NCBI GenBank assembly: GCA_905480075.1
Contig: CAJQOX010000098.1
Coordinates: forward strand, 1-47,359
Reading direction: 5' to 3'
Source: an uncultured Aureispira sp.
Lineage (GTDB): Bacteria > Bacteroidota > Bacteroidia > Chitinophagales > Saprospiraceae
Length of the DNA: 47,359 bases
In this document: positions 36,701 to 44,125 of the stretch, piece by piece
Numbering within the stretch: position 1 is the stretch's first letter
How the letters are laid out: each line of letters opens with the position of its first letter
Notes under the pieces: generated by a model
Database searches by the model: none
Seen by the model: only the letters and a program-made list of their open reading frames with translations
Told to the model about the DNA's origin: nothing
Program-made: the position numbers and the translations under genes

Positions 36701-38742
36701 GCACAAGTTCATTTATGTATAAGAACGGAAGTTATCCCGGTTGGAATCAATCTCATTATTTTCAATACCTGAAAGACAAACGGACTAATTTACTCATTGA
36801 AGAGCCTGACAGAAAGTTTAAATACATAACTTCGGTACAAACGGTGTCGGCCAAAACAGCTAAAACGCCTTCTGTATTACACCCTGAAAATGTAGCTTTG
36901 TATTTTAATGGCAGTAAGTTAGAAAAATGTAGGTGTACTTCTCAAAATGGAATATATGTATCTGTTATTGAGCCCGGGACATTGGATTTTTGGATGCTTC
37001 CAGGTTATACTCAAAAGTACGGCGCCTTTAATTGTGATGCCGCAGGACGTACGACTCCTACCTTTTTGTTTAAAACTCAATTAAATTCAGGTCAGGATGC
37101 TTTGGAGAGTTTTATCAGGGATACTGTTCCTGACGGGCACTATGTTTTGGCATATACTTTAAATAATGCCTTTGCCTTTGATTGGGGAACGGGTCTGATA
37201 CAGGCATTTGAAGATCAGGGGGCATATTATTTGGACTCGTTTGCAAATAATACTTCAGCGGTTGCCGGTTTGCCATGGGCAACATTTTTCAAAAAAGGGG
37301 ACACAACTTATCAATATAATATCTCTGAAATCGGCGCATCTGAAAACTCAATTATTGATATTTCCGGCTCTTTACTTGAAGTTTGGTATCAGGGTAATCA
37401 GACATCTACTATTATCGGTCCTGCAAGCAACTGGCTTTCTTTTCACTGGGACCACGACTATGATGTCAATGATGAACAGTTGGTGGATATTTATGGTGTA
37501 GATGTCAATCAGAATGTCCGTACGCTTCAAATTTCTCAGGCTAATCTCATGGAACCCCTCACAGGAATAGATGCAAATCAGTATCCCTACCTGGAACTGG
37601 TATGGAATAATCTTGATTCTGTTAACAAGACGTCCCCTTACCTGAAGTATTGGCGTGTCCTCGGCGATATGGTGCCTGAGGCTGCTTTAAGGCCTGATTA
37701 CTTTTTGTATTTTGATAGCAGCTGTGTTCAGGAGGGGCAGGATATAAAACTTGAAATAGCCATGGAGAACATCAGTCCTGTTGACATGGACAGTATGTTG
37801 GTTAAGTTTGAATTGATTGGGGACCCCCCCGTTTATAAGCGCCTGGATTCTCTGAGAAGCGGGGATACCTTACATGCATCGGTGAGTTTTTCTACTCTGA
37901 ACAAACAAGGGAATCATCAATTATTAATAGAAATTAATCCGAATAATGACCAACCCGAAAAATACTTCTTCAATAACCTGGGGGTGATATCCTTTGAGGT
38001 AAAGGGGGATAGAATAAATCCTTTACTTGATGTAACATTCGACGGTGTTCATATAATGAATAAAGATATTGTTTCCGGAAAACCTGAGATTGTTATTGAG
38101 TTGTCAGATAATAATCAGTATTTAGGATTGGATGATATTGAGGATTTTAGTGTTATACTCAGACATTCCAGTTTTCCTAATGGTGAAATGGCCCTCTCTC
38201 CCGAAACTACAGACCTTCAATTCTACCCTGCTGACAACACTAAACTGGGAATTGAAAACAAGGCAAAAATAATTATTCACCCTGACCTTGTTTCAGACGG
38301 AACCTATACCTTGTTTGTCAGTGCTGCTGATCAATCCGGAAACAACTCAGGGCAATTGAGTTACAGTGTCGATTTTGAGGTAATTAACAAGCCATCAATA
38401 TCTCATATGCTCAATTATCCTAATCCCTTTTCTACTTCCACTCAATTTGTATTTACCCTCACTGGCAGAGAATTGCCGAATTATATGAAAATTCAGATTC
38501 TAACAGTTACAGGAAAGGTAGTAAGAGAAATCCTACAGGAAGAACTCGGTACCTTGCGGATTGGTGTTAACAGGACAGAATATGCATGGGACGGGAAAGA
38601 TGAATTTGGTGACCAACTTGCCAACGGTGTTTATCTTTACCGGGTCATTACTAAAAAAGATGGTGCTGATTATGATATGTACAGCAACCGAAATGATTTT
38701 ATGTTCAGGCAAGGATTTGGAAAAATGTATTTGATGAGATAA
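33766..38742 (+). CDS. Type IX secretion sortase-like C25 protein (PorU2-type)
   Basis: The 1658 residues begin with a signal peptide (MIKSIILNTFFLFLFGVASVYGQ). The gingipain-type C25 caspase-like domain spans about 400-760, with candidate catalytic His635 (FFGHSSANSFDF) and Cys665 (MALGCYGGT). It is followed by a very long beta-sandwich region (about 770-1500) and a C-terminal segment resembling FlgD/type A sorting domains (LNYPNPF, then GKDEFGDQLANGVYLYRV). PorU itself is shorter (about 1150-1300 residues) and removes the sorting domain while attaching cargo to the surface; this longer architecture is like proteins annotated as PorU2. Its own sorting-type tail suggests that it passes through T9SS. 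Whether it cleaves cargo or only binds it cannot be told. Confidence 0.85.
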   Translation: MIKSIILNTFFLFLFGVASVYGQGHNGLYGNEWIDYTPGKEYYKIKVFEDGMYRVSRAVLQQAGANTSSINLNGIQVFHEGVEIPVFIESTGGVLDYVQFYGKKNRGSFDVNMYNDPEHHFNERFSLFNDTASYFLTWGATASTKHFTERSANLSNLPPVEQYFMHENTVTYSSTWNTGKKHQISTELLTKSIFEFGEGFGSNITTSLNTNVPSEHPFSGGPNATATVKVYATSSGVNNLNLKAGNTTYGTFTIAGQKVAAYSASFPASVIQPGGTSINSSGPSHYLAYVDLEYPRTFDFDGSSIFPFKMAANNNRKYLNLENVDATNSGQNKYYLYDLTNSVRINGLYSGVNSMVVTDLTPSASERELVLINEGNPNSYTNVAGVNSVTFKNYSSSLYTSTNYLIITHSSLRSNSNGNNPIFDYRAYRQSSAGGGYITSDVDVQELYDQFSYGISNHALAIRHFVHFVNANWSNPEYVFLIGKGRDYQAIRGAVSNMLVPTFGYPTSDNVMLGSVNSDEPLIAVGRLAAENGDQVSLYLQKIIDTEAQRTAAQTLIDRGWTKNILHLGGGQNSGEQNLIRNHLNSMKLKIEAPGYGGFVESFFKTSSSPIQVVQSSYLDSLVNSGVSMITFFGHSSANSFDFNLDHPQNYNNYQKYPLIMALGCYGGTISNPTPKISEEFIFEPQAGAGVFLASVGASALSALNNFAQEFYTSVGAAYYNEGASKSVKEAIRVLQNGNYGTTIQMACNYMVYHGDPAYRLSNTEFPDYYIDETLVSHSPEEVTIQLGSFNLELDIYNLGKAVDSVINIRVDRILPGSNTADFETSILVNAPFHSSHVIIPIQIANSTELGLNKFNIYIDSDSAVNEQPAPPAEQNNSVLEYNVVITANSIVPVYPYEFSIVPDAPITLKASTGNAFAIPQTYIFQIDTTEYFNSPLIDSARITQSGGLVEWTPSISYMDSTVYYWRVSIDPASPSSWGTSSFMYKNGSYPGWNQSHYFQYLKDKRTNLLIEEPDRKFKYITSVQTVSAKTAKTPSVLHPENVALYFNGSKLEKCRCTSQNGIYVSVIEPGTLDFWMLPGYTQKYGAFNCDAAGRTTPTFLFKTQLNSGQDALESFIRDTVPDGHYVLAYTLNNAFAFDWGTGLIQAFEDQGAYYLDSFANNTSAVAGLPWATFFKKGDTTYQYNISEIGASENSIIDISGSLLEVWYQGNQTSTIIGPASNWLSFHWDHDYDVNDEQLVDIYGVDVNQNVRTLQISQANLMEPLTGIDANQYPYLELVWNNLDSVNKTSPYLKYWRVLGDMVPEAALRPDYFLYFDSSCVQEGQDIKLEIAMENISPVDMDSMLVKFELIGDPPVYKRLDSLRSGDTLHASVSFSTLNKQGNHQLLIEINPNNDQPEKYFFNNLGVISFEVKGDRINPLLDVTFDGVHIMNKDIVSGKPEIVIELSDNNQYLGLDDIEDFSVILRHSSFPNGEMALSPETTDLQFYPADNTKLGIENKAKIIIHPDLVSDGTYTLFVSAADQSGNNSGQLSYSVDFEVINKPSISHMLNYPNPFSTSTQFVFTLTGRELPNYMKIQILTVTGKVVREILQEELGTLRIGVNRTEYAWDGKDEFGDQLANGVYLYRVITKKDGADYDMYSNRNDFMFRQGFGKMYLMR

Positions 38743-38871
38743 CATCATGTTTCAAAACTATTCAGGAACTTATCTTCTATGTCATTATTGAATTGTGAAC
38801 TTGCCGGTATCTAATTTTTTCATCATGAATTCTGTTCTGTAAACCGGATTTTTATAATTCACTAAAATTAC

Positions 38872-38879
38872 TATCTTTG
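38872..38879 (+). promoter_or_regulatory. -7 promoter box for the enoyl-CoA hydratase gene
   Basis: TATCTTTG, followed by GC in the form TATCTTTGC, is an exact match; a TTT lies at the -33 spacing. The leader would be about 80 bases. Confidence 0.6.
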
Positions 38880-38968
38880 CAGCTACAATGGATAGATTAA
38901 CTGAAAGGTATTGGTATGGCACACAGGAAATTATTTCCTGTAACTCTTCAAAATAAAAAGCAAAGACT

Positions 38969-39751
38969 ATGAATTATAAGAATCTGATGACAGACTATGA
39001 GAACGGGATATTAGTTGTAACCATCAACAGGCCAAAGGCATTGAATGCATTGAATGAGCAAACACTAAACGACCTTCGTCAATTGTTTCAGGAAGATGCT
39101 CCTGAATTAAAGGGGTTGAGAGGAGTTGTTCTGACAGGTGCCGGAGATAAAGCCTTTGTTGCTGGCGCCGATATCAGTGAGTTTACAGGATTGGATGCTC
39201 AGGGAGGATTGGATATGTCACAAAAAGGCCATGATATATTCTTTAGCATAGAACGGTTTTTTAGACCGGTAATTGCTGCAGTAGGGGGATATGCTCTTGG
39301 TGGTGGCTGCGAATTGGCAATGAGTTGTCATTTGAGGGTAGCAAGCGAGAAAGCCCTTTTTGGTCAGCCTGAAGTCAATCTTGGGCTTATACCCGGATAC
39401 GGGGGAACTCAGCGATTGATACAATATATCGGAAAAGGTCGTGCACTTGAAATTTTGATGACCGGGGATATGATTGATGCCCAAAAAGCACTGGATTGGG
39501 GTTTGGCAAATCATGTTGTTTCTCATGGAGAAGAAGTAAATAAATCCATTGAAATATTAACAAAAATTGCAAAAAAAGCTCCCTTTGCAGTTTCTAAGAC
39601 AATTGCTTCTGTTAATGCTTACTTTGAAAGCCAAAAAGATGGCTTCGAACAAGAAGTTATAGAGTTTGCGCAAACTGTAAATACTGAAGATTTTAAAGAA
39701 GGTGCTGCTGCTTTTCTCGAAAAAAGAAAGGCTGTTTTTACTGGGAAATAA
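38969..39751 (+). CDS. Enoyl-CoA hydratase (crotonase family)
   Basis: The 260 residues are a single crotonase domain. The oxyanion-hole segment AFVAGADISEF, the glycine-rich VGGYALGGGCELAMSC with Glu115, and FGQPEVNLGLIPGYGGTQRL with Glu135 provide both catalytic glutamates of true hydratases. It adds water to 2-enoyl-CoA in fatty-acid beta-oxidation or a related route such as 3-hydroxybutyryl-CoA formation. No other beta-oxidation gene is adjacent, so the pathway remains open. It has its own promoter and terminator. Confidence 0.95.
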   Translation: MNYKNLMTDYENGILVVTINRPKALNALNEQTLNDLRQLFQEDAPELKGLRGVVLTGAGDKAFVAGADISEFTGLDAQGGLDMSQKGHDIFFSIERFFRPVIAAVGGYALGGGCELAMSCHLRVASEKALFGQPEVNLGLIPGYGGTQRLIQYIGKGRALEILMTGDMIDAQKALDWGLANHVVSHGEEVNKSIEILTKIAKKAPFAVSKTIASVNAYFESQKDGFEQEVIEFAQTVNTEDFKEGAAAFLEKRKAVFTGK

Positions 39752-39764
39752 TTTATAAGCAATT

Positions 39765-39802
39765 AAAAAGCCCCGGAACCATTTGGTTTCGGGGCTTTTT
39801 TT
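39765..39802. terminator. Bidirectional terminator between enoyl-CoA hydratase and Omp28-like genes
   Basis: The arms AAAAAGCCCCGGAACC and GGTTTCGGGGCTTTTT pair with one G-T wobble around a four-base loop and have T and A tracts on both sides. It serves both convergent genes. Confidence 0.92.
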
Positions 39803-39822
39803 GTTCGTTATAAGGTCGCTTA

Positions 39823-40653
39823 TTATAAATGAATTTCAATAGCCTGTTGTACGGATTTATTTGCATCGCTTTTGTAATGTATAAAAGCCACTATATGACA
39901 GTTGTCAGGGTTCCATTCAGCGGGTATTTTATAGTCAGAAATAACTACTTGTTGAGGGCTTAGTACATTGCCCTTCGTAATAAGGATGTCACCGGTGTAA
40001 TCTGAAGATATAACATCTCTGAGTACATGCTTGTGCACATAATTGGAATTCGACCCTTGTGGAGTGAGTTGGTAGCCTATGATGTTGTTTTCCGTAATCA
40101 TAATCGATAAAGCCAGATCTTCTTCCAGTGAGCCGGTAAAATAAGTACTTGGGGTCATGTTGACAGTTACAGTGGCCATGCTGTCCTGAGCGTCATAGGT
40201 GCTTGTAGCAGATAATTCAGCTATTGGACGATCACATATTTCAGTACTGATATAACCAGCCCATTTAGTCAGATTTGTAGGGAGTTGATTCTCTCCTGTA
40301 AATATCTTGCGATTAATTGAGGCAGAGGGATATCCTGATACAGGACCCAAAACAAGAGATTCAAGTAAAAGACCATCATCTGACCTGAGGTCATGATAAC
40401 TGTTGTTGGTACTGGGCGTGGAAAAATAGCCAGCATGTATTGCTACAGCAATTACCTTCCCGGGATTTTGACTCGATAGTTGTTCCAGCTTCTCTGCTCC
40501 CGTCGGGCAGTTTACACAGGAAACCCCTGTAAATTCTTCTACTAATACTACTCTGTTGGTTTGACAGGGAGTAATAGTAGGGGGGATTTCATCGCAACAG
40601 CTTAAAATAGCAATTGATAAAGCTATTGTTGTTAAATTAAGTATCTTATTCAT
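39823..40653 (-). CDS. Omp28-related lipoprotein with thioredoxin-like domain
   Basis: The 276 residues begin with a lipoprotein signal (LTTIALSIAILSCC; Cys19 or Cys20 in the lipobox). The mature part opens VLVEEFTGVSCVNCPTGAEKL, which is the Omp28/thioredoxin-like motif with CVNC in the active-site position, and continues through IAVAIHAGYFSTP and a beta-sandwich C-terminal half. Omp28 is a surface antigen of Porphyromonas; related proteins are common in Bacteroidota, and the CxxC suggests, without proof, a thiol-redox or binding role in the periplasm or at the outer membrane. It lies 53 bases downstream of the CDF transporter gene. Confidence 0.85.
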   Translation of the reverse strand: MNKILNLTTIALSIAILSCCDEIPPTITPCQTNRVVLVEEFTGVSCVNCPTGAEKLEQLSSQNPGKVIAVAIHAGYFSTPSTNNSYHDLRSDDGLLLESLVLGPVSGYPSASINRKIFTGENQLPTNLTKWAGYISTEICDRPIAELSATSTYDAQDSMATVTVNMTPSTYFTGSLEEDLALSIMITENNIIGYQLTPQGSNSNYVHKHVLRDVISSDYTGDILITKGNVLSPQQVVISDYKIPAEWNPDNCHIVAFIHYKSDANKSVQQAIEIHL

Positions 40654-40706
40654 TATGTATTAATTTTTTAAATTATGGTTTGTTCAAACTGAATAACTAT
40701 TAAATT

Positions 40707-41654
40707 TTAATGATGATGATGATGATGGCCTTCTTTTTCACTCACAATTGTACAGTCATGTGCTGAACAATCCTCTCCCTCTTTTTCCAGTTCCAGTGTA
40801 ACATGTTGAATGTTTTCATGCTCAAGAATGTGTTTGATTTTCTTTTTAATAACAGCAGCAAGCTCAAAAGTGCATTCCCTGTTAACAACCAAATGTGCCG
40901 TCATTGCATTTTCAGTAGTACTTAATCCCCAGACATGCATATGATGCACTGATAGAATACCCTCTACTTTCTGAATCTTCTGCTGAACGGTGTTGATGTC
41001 TATATCTTTGGGAACTCCATCAAGCCCAAGGCGGATACTGTCTTTTAACAGGCTCCATGTTGAAAAAATAATCATGACCACTATAATCCAACTCATTACT
41101 GTATCTACCCAATACCATTGAGTATATAATATAATTAAACCGCTGATTACTACTCCAGCCGAAACCATCATGTCAGCCATCATATGAAGGTAAGCACCTT
41201 TTATATTCAAGTCCTTATCTTTATCTTTTACAAAAAGCCAGGCAGTAAAACCATTTATTGCAATTCCCACTGAGGCAACAATTGCTGTTGTTGCACCATC
41301 TACAATAATTGGATGTGACCACCTGTCAAGACTTTCCCATAGGATCATGCCTACTGCAACCAAAAGCAAAACAGCATTTATCAGGGCTGCCCAGATCGTT
41401 GTCTTACGATAGCCATAAGTGTAATTCTGATTGGGAGCAATTGCAAGTAATTTAAAAGCGCCCAAAGCAAGTACCAAGGCAATTACATCGCTGAAATTGT
41501 GGCCTGCATCTGACAAGAGAGCAAGTGAATCATACCAGATGCCGGCAAATACTTCAATAAAAACAAATGCCAGATTCAAAATTATTCCTATCACCAATGC
41601 CTTACTGACATCTGATAATTGTAACTCATGATGATGATGATGATCGTGTCCCAT
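40707..41654 (-). CDS. Cation diffusion facilitator, zinc/cobalt/cadmium efflux (CzcD-like)
   Basis: The 315 residues contain six predicted membrane helices and a C-terminal cytoplasmic domain. Metal-site residues are seen in TM2 (LLSDAGHNFSDV, with H and D) and TM5 (LHMMADMMVSAG, again H and D), as in zinc-transporting CDF proteins; the antiporter exports Zn2+ (or Co2+/Cd2+) against protons. Both ends are histidine-rich: HDHHHHH after the initial Met-Gly and a natural run of six His at the C-terminus, encoded by GAT/CAT triplet repeats. A -7 box lies so close to the ATG that the transcript may be leaderless. Confidence 0.93.
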   Translation of the reverse strand: MGHDHHHHHELQLSDVSKALVIGIILNLAFVFIEVFAGIWYDSLALLSDAGHNFSDVIALVLALGAFKLLAIAPNQNYTYGYRKTTIWAALINAVLLLVAVGMILWESLDRWSHPIIVDGATTAIVASVGIAINGFTAWLFVKDKDKDLNIKGAYLHMMADMMVSAGVVISGLIILYTQWYWVDTVMSWIIVVMIIFSTWSLLKDSIRLGLDGVPKDIDINTVQQKIQKVEGILSVHHMHVWGLSTTENAMTAHLVVNRECTFELAAVIKKKIKHILEHENIQHVTLELEKEGEDCSAHDCTIVSEKEGHHHHHH

Positions 41655-41659
41655 AGATG

Positions 41660-41667
41660 CAAAGGTA
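41660..41667 (-). promoter_or_regulatory. -7 promoter box directly before the CDF transporter start
   Basis: TACCTTTG, followed by C, is an exact match. Its last base is five bases upstream of the ATG at 41654, so a start site seven bases downstream falls within the start codon, as in leaderless genes. There is no upstream in-frame ATG nearby. Confidence 0.5.
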
Positions 41668-41804
41668 GTACTACTTCTGTTATCAAGTACTAAAGTACAA
41701 CAAAAAAAGAGGAATTATGAAGATTCCTTCATATTAATTGCTACTCTTTTGGTTAAGATGTACAATTCATTTTTTCAACAATAGCAGTTTTGGGGTAAAT
41801 ATAA

Positions 41805-42491
41805 TTATGTAGCTAAAGAATCAGATGGCAATATAGTGCCGTTTTTACTTTTTTTATCAAGTTGAAGCATTTTTAGAGAAATGAGAAAAATCCAGGAAGT
41901 AAGTGCAAAAAAGATAAACCATTCCATAAAGGGAAGCCACCAGATTTCCGGACGTTCAAAAAGTGGCCCCTCGGCTCTTTTGACCAACATGAGACCTTTG
42001 GGCATTGAGAGGAAAAGTGAAAAGGCAATAGTTACTGTAAAGCCGTGAAATGCAAGATGTTTAGGGAAGGGGTTGTCTTTTTCTCTCCAGATGCTATATG
42101 AAAAAAGGCTGACAGCAATCGTCATCAGACAAAAGAAACTGAAAGCGAGTAAAAGATGAGGCGTTCTGTGTTCTTCGGTCACCAAGCCTACTCCTATGCA
42201 TAAAAAAGAGGATATCAAACCAATAATTACTGAAACCTTAGTTAATTTAGTATCTGAAAAAAAATTAAACCCGAAGGTGAAAATTCCAAAACCTAAGGAA
42301 GCGAGAACAATACCTGAATTATAAATTATATGATTGCTTGAAAACCTTGTGCTTCCTAATTCTGAAATGAAATGATTAAAAATGGAGTAGGTTTCTCCTT
42401 GTTGACCCACATAAGGAATAGCAGCAATAATAATTACAGAATATAATATTAAGCAGGTTGCAATTCCTGCATAAGGTGCTGTTTTTTTCAT
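41805..42491 (-). CDS. DUF998 family integral membrane protein
   Basis: The 228 residues hold six hydrophobic segments (around 7-27, 58-75, 82-103, 111-130, 150-165 and 188-208). The YSIFNHFISELGSTRFSSNHIIYNSGIV stretch (read in part), between TM1 and TM2, is the usual DUF998 pattern, in which NHxISxLG follows the first helix. No function is established for this family. It is a single minus-strand gene separated from the CDF transporter by 150 bases. No promoter was recognised. Confidence 0.8.
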   Translation of the reverse strand: MKKTAPYAGIATCLILYSVIIIAAIPYVGQQGETYSIFNHFISELGSTRFSSNHIIYNSGIVLASLGFGIFTFGFNFFSDTKLTKVSVIIGLISSFLCIGVGLVTEEHRTPHLLLAFSFFCLMTIAVSLFSYSIWREKDNPFPKHLAFHGFTVTIAFSLFLSMPKGLMLVKRAEGPLFERPEIWWLPFMEWFIFFALTSWIFLISLKMLQLDKKSKNGTILPSDSLAT

Positions 42492-42872
42492 TTTAAATTG
42501 TAAGATTTTTATTAATACATTAAGGCATTATAGCCAGATTCTTATGATAGCAAAAAATAGTCCGTTTTTTCAGATAGAATTAAAAATTATAAAATAATTA
42601 TGGGACAGCAATCCATTTTTTAGTAATGTATTGTTTTTCAGTTGTATATGGTGTTTGATTAAAAGTAATTATATTGAATCTTAAAAATTAAAAAATTGCA
42701 ATCTGAATAATTAATTGATTTGAAAATCTGAATTTATAAATACTCCTCTTATAATCCTGACAATTCTTGCTGGAATTTCTTTTTTTATCCACACATTTAT
42801 CGGAGACAGGGATTTAAAAATTGCATTTTCCATTAGTTTCGTGTATTATAGATAAATAATCTACCAGTTGAA
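42492..42872. other. AT-rich gap with a possible gene remnant
   Basis: This 381-base gap lies between the DUF998 and SRPBCC genes. It is mostly AT-rich and has no recognised promoter or hairpin. The only notable content is the plus-strand open stretch at 42724-42855 listed separately. Confidence 0.5.
42724..42855 (+). pseudogene. Possible remnant of a small membrane-protein gene
   Basis: A 43-codon open stretch without an ATG reads LIILTILAGISFFIHTFIGD followed by RDLK and a second partly hydrophobic segment, then TAA. The hydrophobic helix with FxxHTFxGD looks like the start of small Bacteroidota membrane proteins with an HTF-G motif. Without a start codon and with an early stop it would be a fragment. 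It may equally be chance in AT-rich DNA. Confidence 0.3.
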
Positions 42873-43319
42873 TTAATCAGTTTTTATAATCAGTTTTGAT
42901 AGCTCGGCAAAGGCGTTTTCGATATTTTTACGTGCTATTCTGCTAATAACCGGATCAGCCATTTTCAACATAAAGCCATGAGGGACCCATCTGCAACGGT
43001 AATTCAATACAGTAATATTTTTTTCTGGGATTAATCTATACTCAACAATCATAGGGTTTTTCCCAAGCTTGCCTCCGCTGAGTGAAAAGGATAAAAAGGT
43101 AGAAGGGTCATATCGAAGTATTTCACTTGTATACCATGTTTCAGAAAGCTCTTCATTAATCAGTATATTCGTAGTAAATCCTACACGAATATTACCTGAA
43201 GAAATATGTTTTTCGTCAAGTATAGTCTTGTTCCATTGTTTTACCTTGCCAAAATCGTTGAGCCAGGTCCACAATTCCTCAGCAGAACAAAAGAAAGTAT
43301 CCGATTTAGTTATTTTCAT
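42873..43319 (-). CDS. SRPBCC/START-like domain protein
   Basis: This 148-residue protein has the SRPBCC layout: an opening strand (MKITKSDTFFCSAEELWTWLNDF), the WNKTILDEK segment, a central sheet (FTTNILINEELSETWYTSEILRYDPSTFLSF, read in pieces), VLNYRCRWVP, and a C-terminal helix (DPVISRIARKNIENAFAELSKLI) that lids the cavity. Such domains bind hydrophobic ligands; no ligand can be named. There is no signal peptide. It follows an AT-rich gap and is not clearly part of an operon. Confidence 0.75.
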   Translation of the reverse strand: MKITKSDTFFCSAEELWTWLNDFGKVKQWNKTILDEKHISSGNIRVGFTTNILINEELSETWYTSEILRYDPSTFLSFSLSGGKLGKNPMIVEYRLIPEKNITVLNYRCRWVPHGFMLKMADPVISRIARKNIENAFAELSKLIIKTD

Positions 43320-43514
43320 AATGATAAAAATAATGAAAAACCATTTGATTAAAGATAAAAAGAGAAAGTTTTCAAATTGATAAAATAAAACTTCCCGGCA
43401 ACCTTTAATTCGGTAAACCCTATCTTAGGTTATGTTTTTCATTTAAAAGAATTACCATTTGTCAGTATTCAGGGGAGCCCTGAAATCTACTATTTAACAA
43501 AATCAATGAAAACT

Positions 43515-44105
43515 TTATTTAAAATGTTCAATGTTAGAACTCAATTCATAGCCAATATCCATAATTGATTGAAAATCATTAATCAGATGTGATGTTTTTG
43601 AAGGGTGGTAATTGAGTTTAAACCGAACATCTTTGTTCTTTGCTGTTAAAGATAGGAAAGTATTCTTTTTTAATTTCAGGAAATTATTTTGAATGTTTTC
43701 AGTAATGATATCAGCAAAAGCATAGGGGTGTTCTGACTTCAGGAAAAAAGCTTTGTCAAATGCTGCATTATAAACTTCAGGATCCCTGATTCCAAATAGC
43801 TTAACCATTTTATCTCCTGCTGTTTCCCTTCGTATTGATAAATCAATTTTTTGAGAATTTTCCATAAAAAAAACTATGCTGATTTCCCAGAAAAAAACAT
43901 TCAGGAACTTACTCTGATCTTGTGTTTCAACTTTTGCATAGACAATAACCGAGAAAGCCCGGGATTTTTTTACCCCACTGATTATTGTTCTCTTAAAAAA
44001 GTCAGATTTACTGTTTTTTACTTTGAGACTGTCTTTATTGACATTCCATTTTTCAAGACAATTAATTAATATGTTTTTAGTGTTTTCAACTTGAATATCA
44101 ATCAT
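43515..44105 (-). CDS. Hypothetical protein, DUF3137-like at low confidence
   Basis: I do not recognise this 196-residue protein with confidence. It is basic and mixed alpha/beta, without signal peptide or membrane helices. It has a central strand set (RAFSVIVYAKVE, VFFWEISIVFFM) followed by GIRDPEVYNAAFDKAFFLKS and a strand pair (TFLSLTAKNKDVRFKLNYHP), which faintly recalls DUF3137-type proteins. It starts 20 bases downstream of the stop of the fucosidase gene, so the two may share a transcript. Confidence 0.55.
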   Translation of the reverse strand: MIDIQVENTKNILINCLEKWNVNKDSLKVKNSKSDFFKRTIISGVKKSRAFSVIVYAKVETQDQSKFLNVFFWEISIVFFMENSQKIDLSIRRETAGDKMVKLFGIRDPEVYNAAFDKAFFLKSEHPYAFADIITENIQNNFLKLKKNTFLSLTAKNKDVRFKLNYHPSKTSHLINDFQSIMDIGYELSSNIEHFK

Positions 44106-44125
44106 AAAATCAGATAATTAAACTA

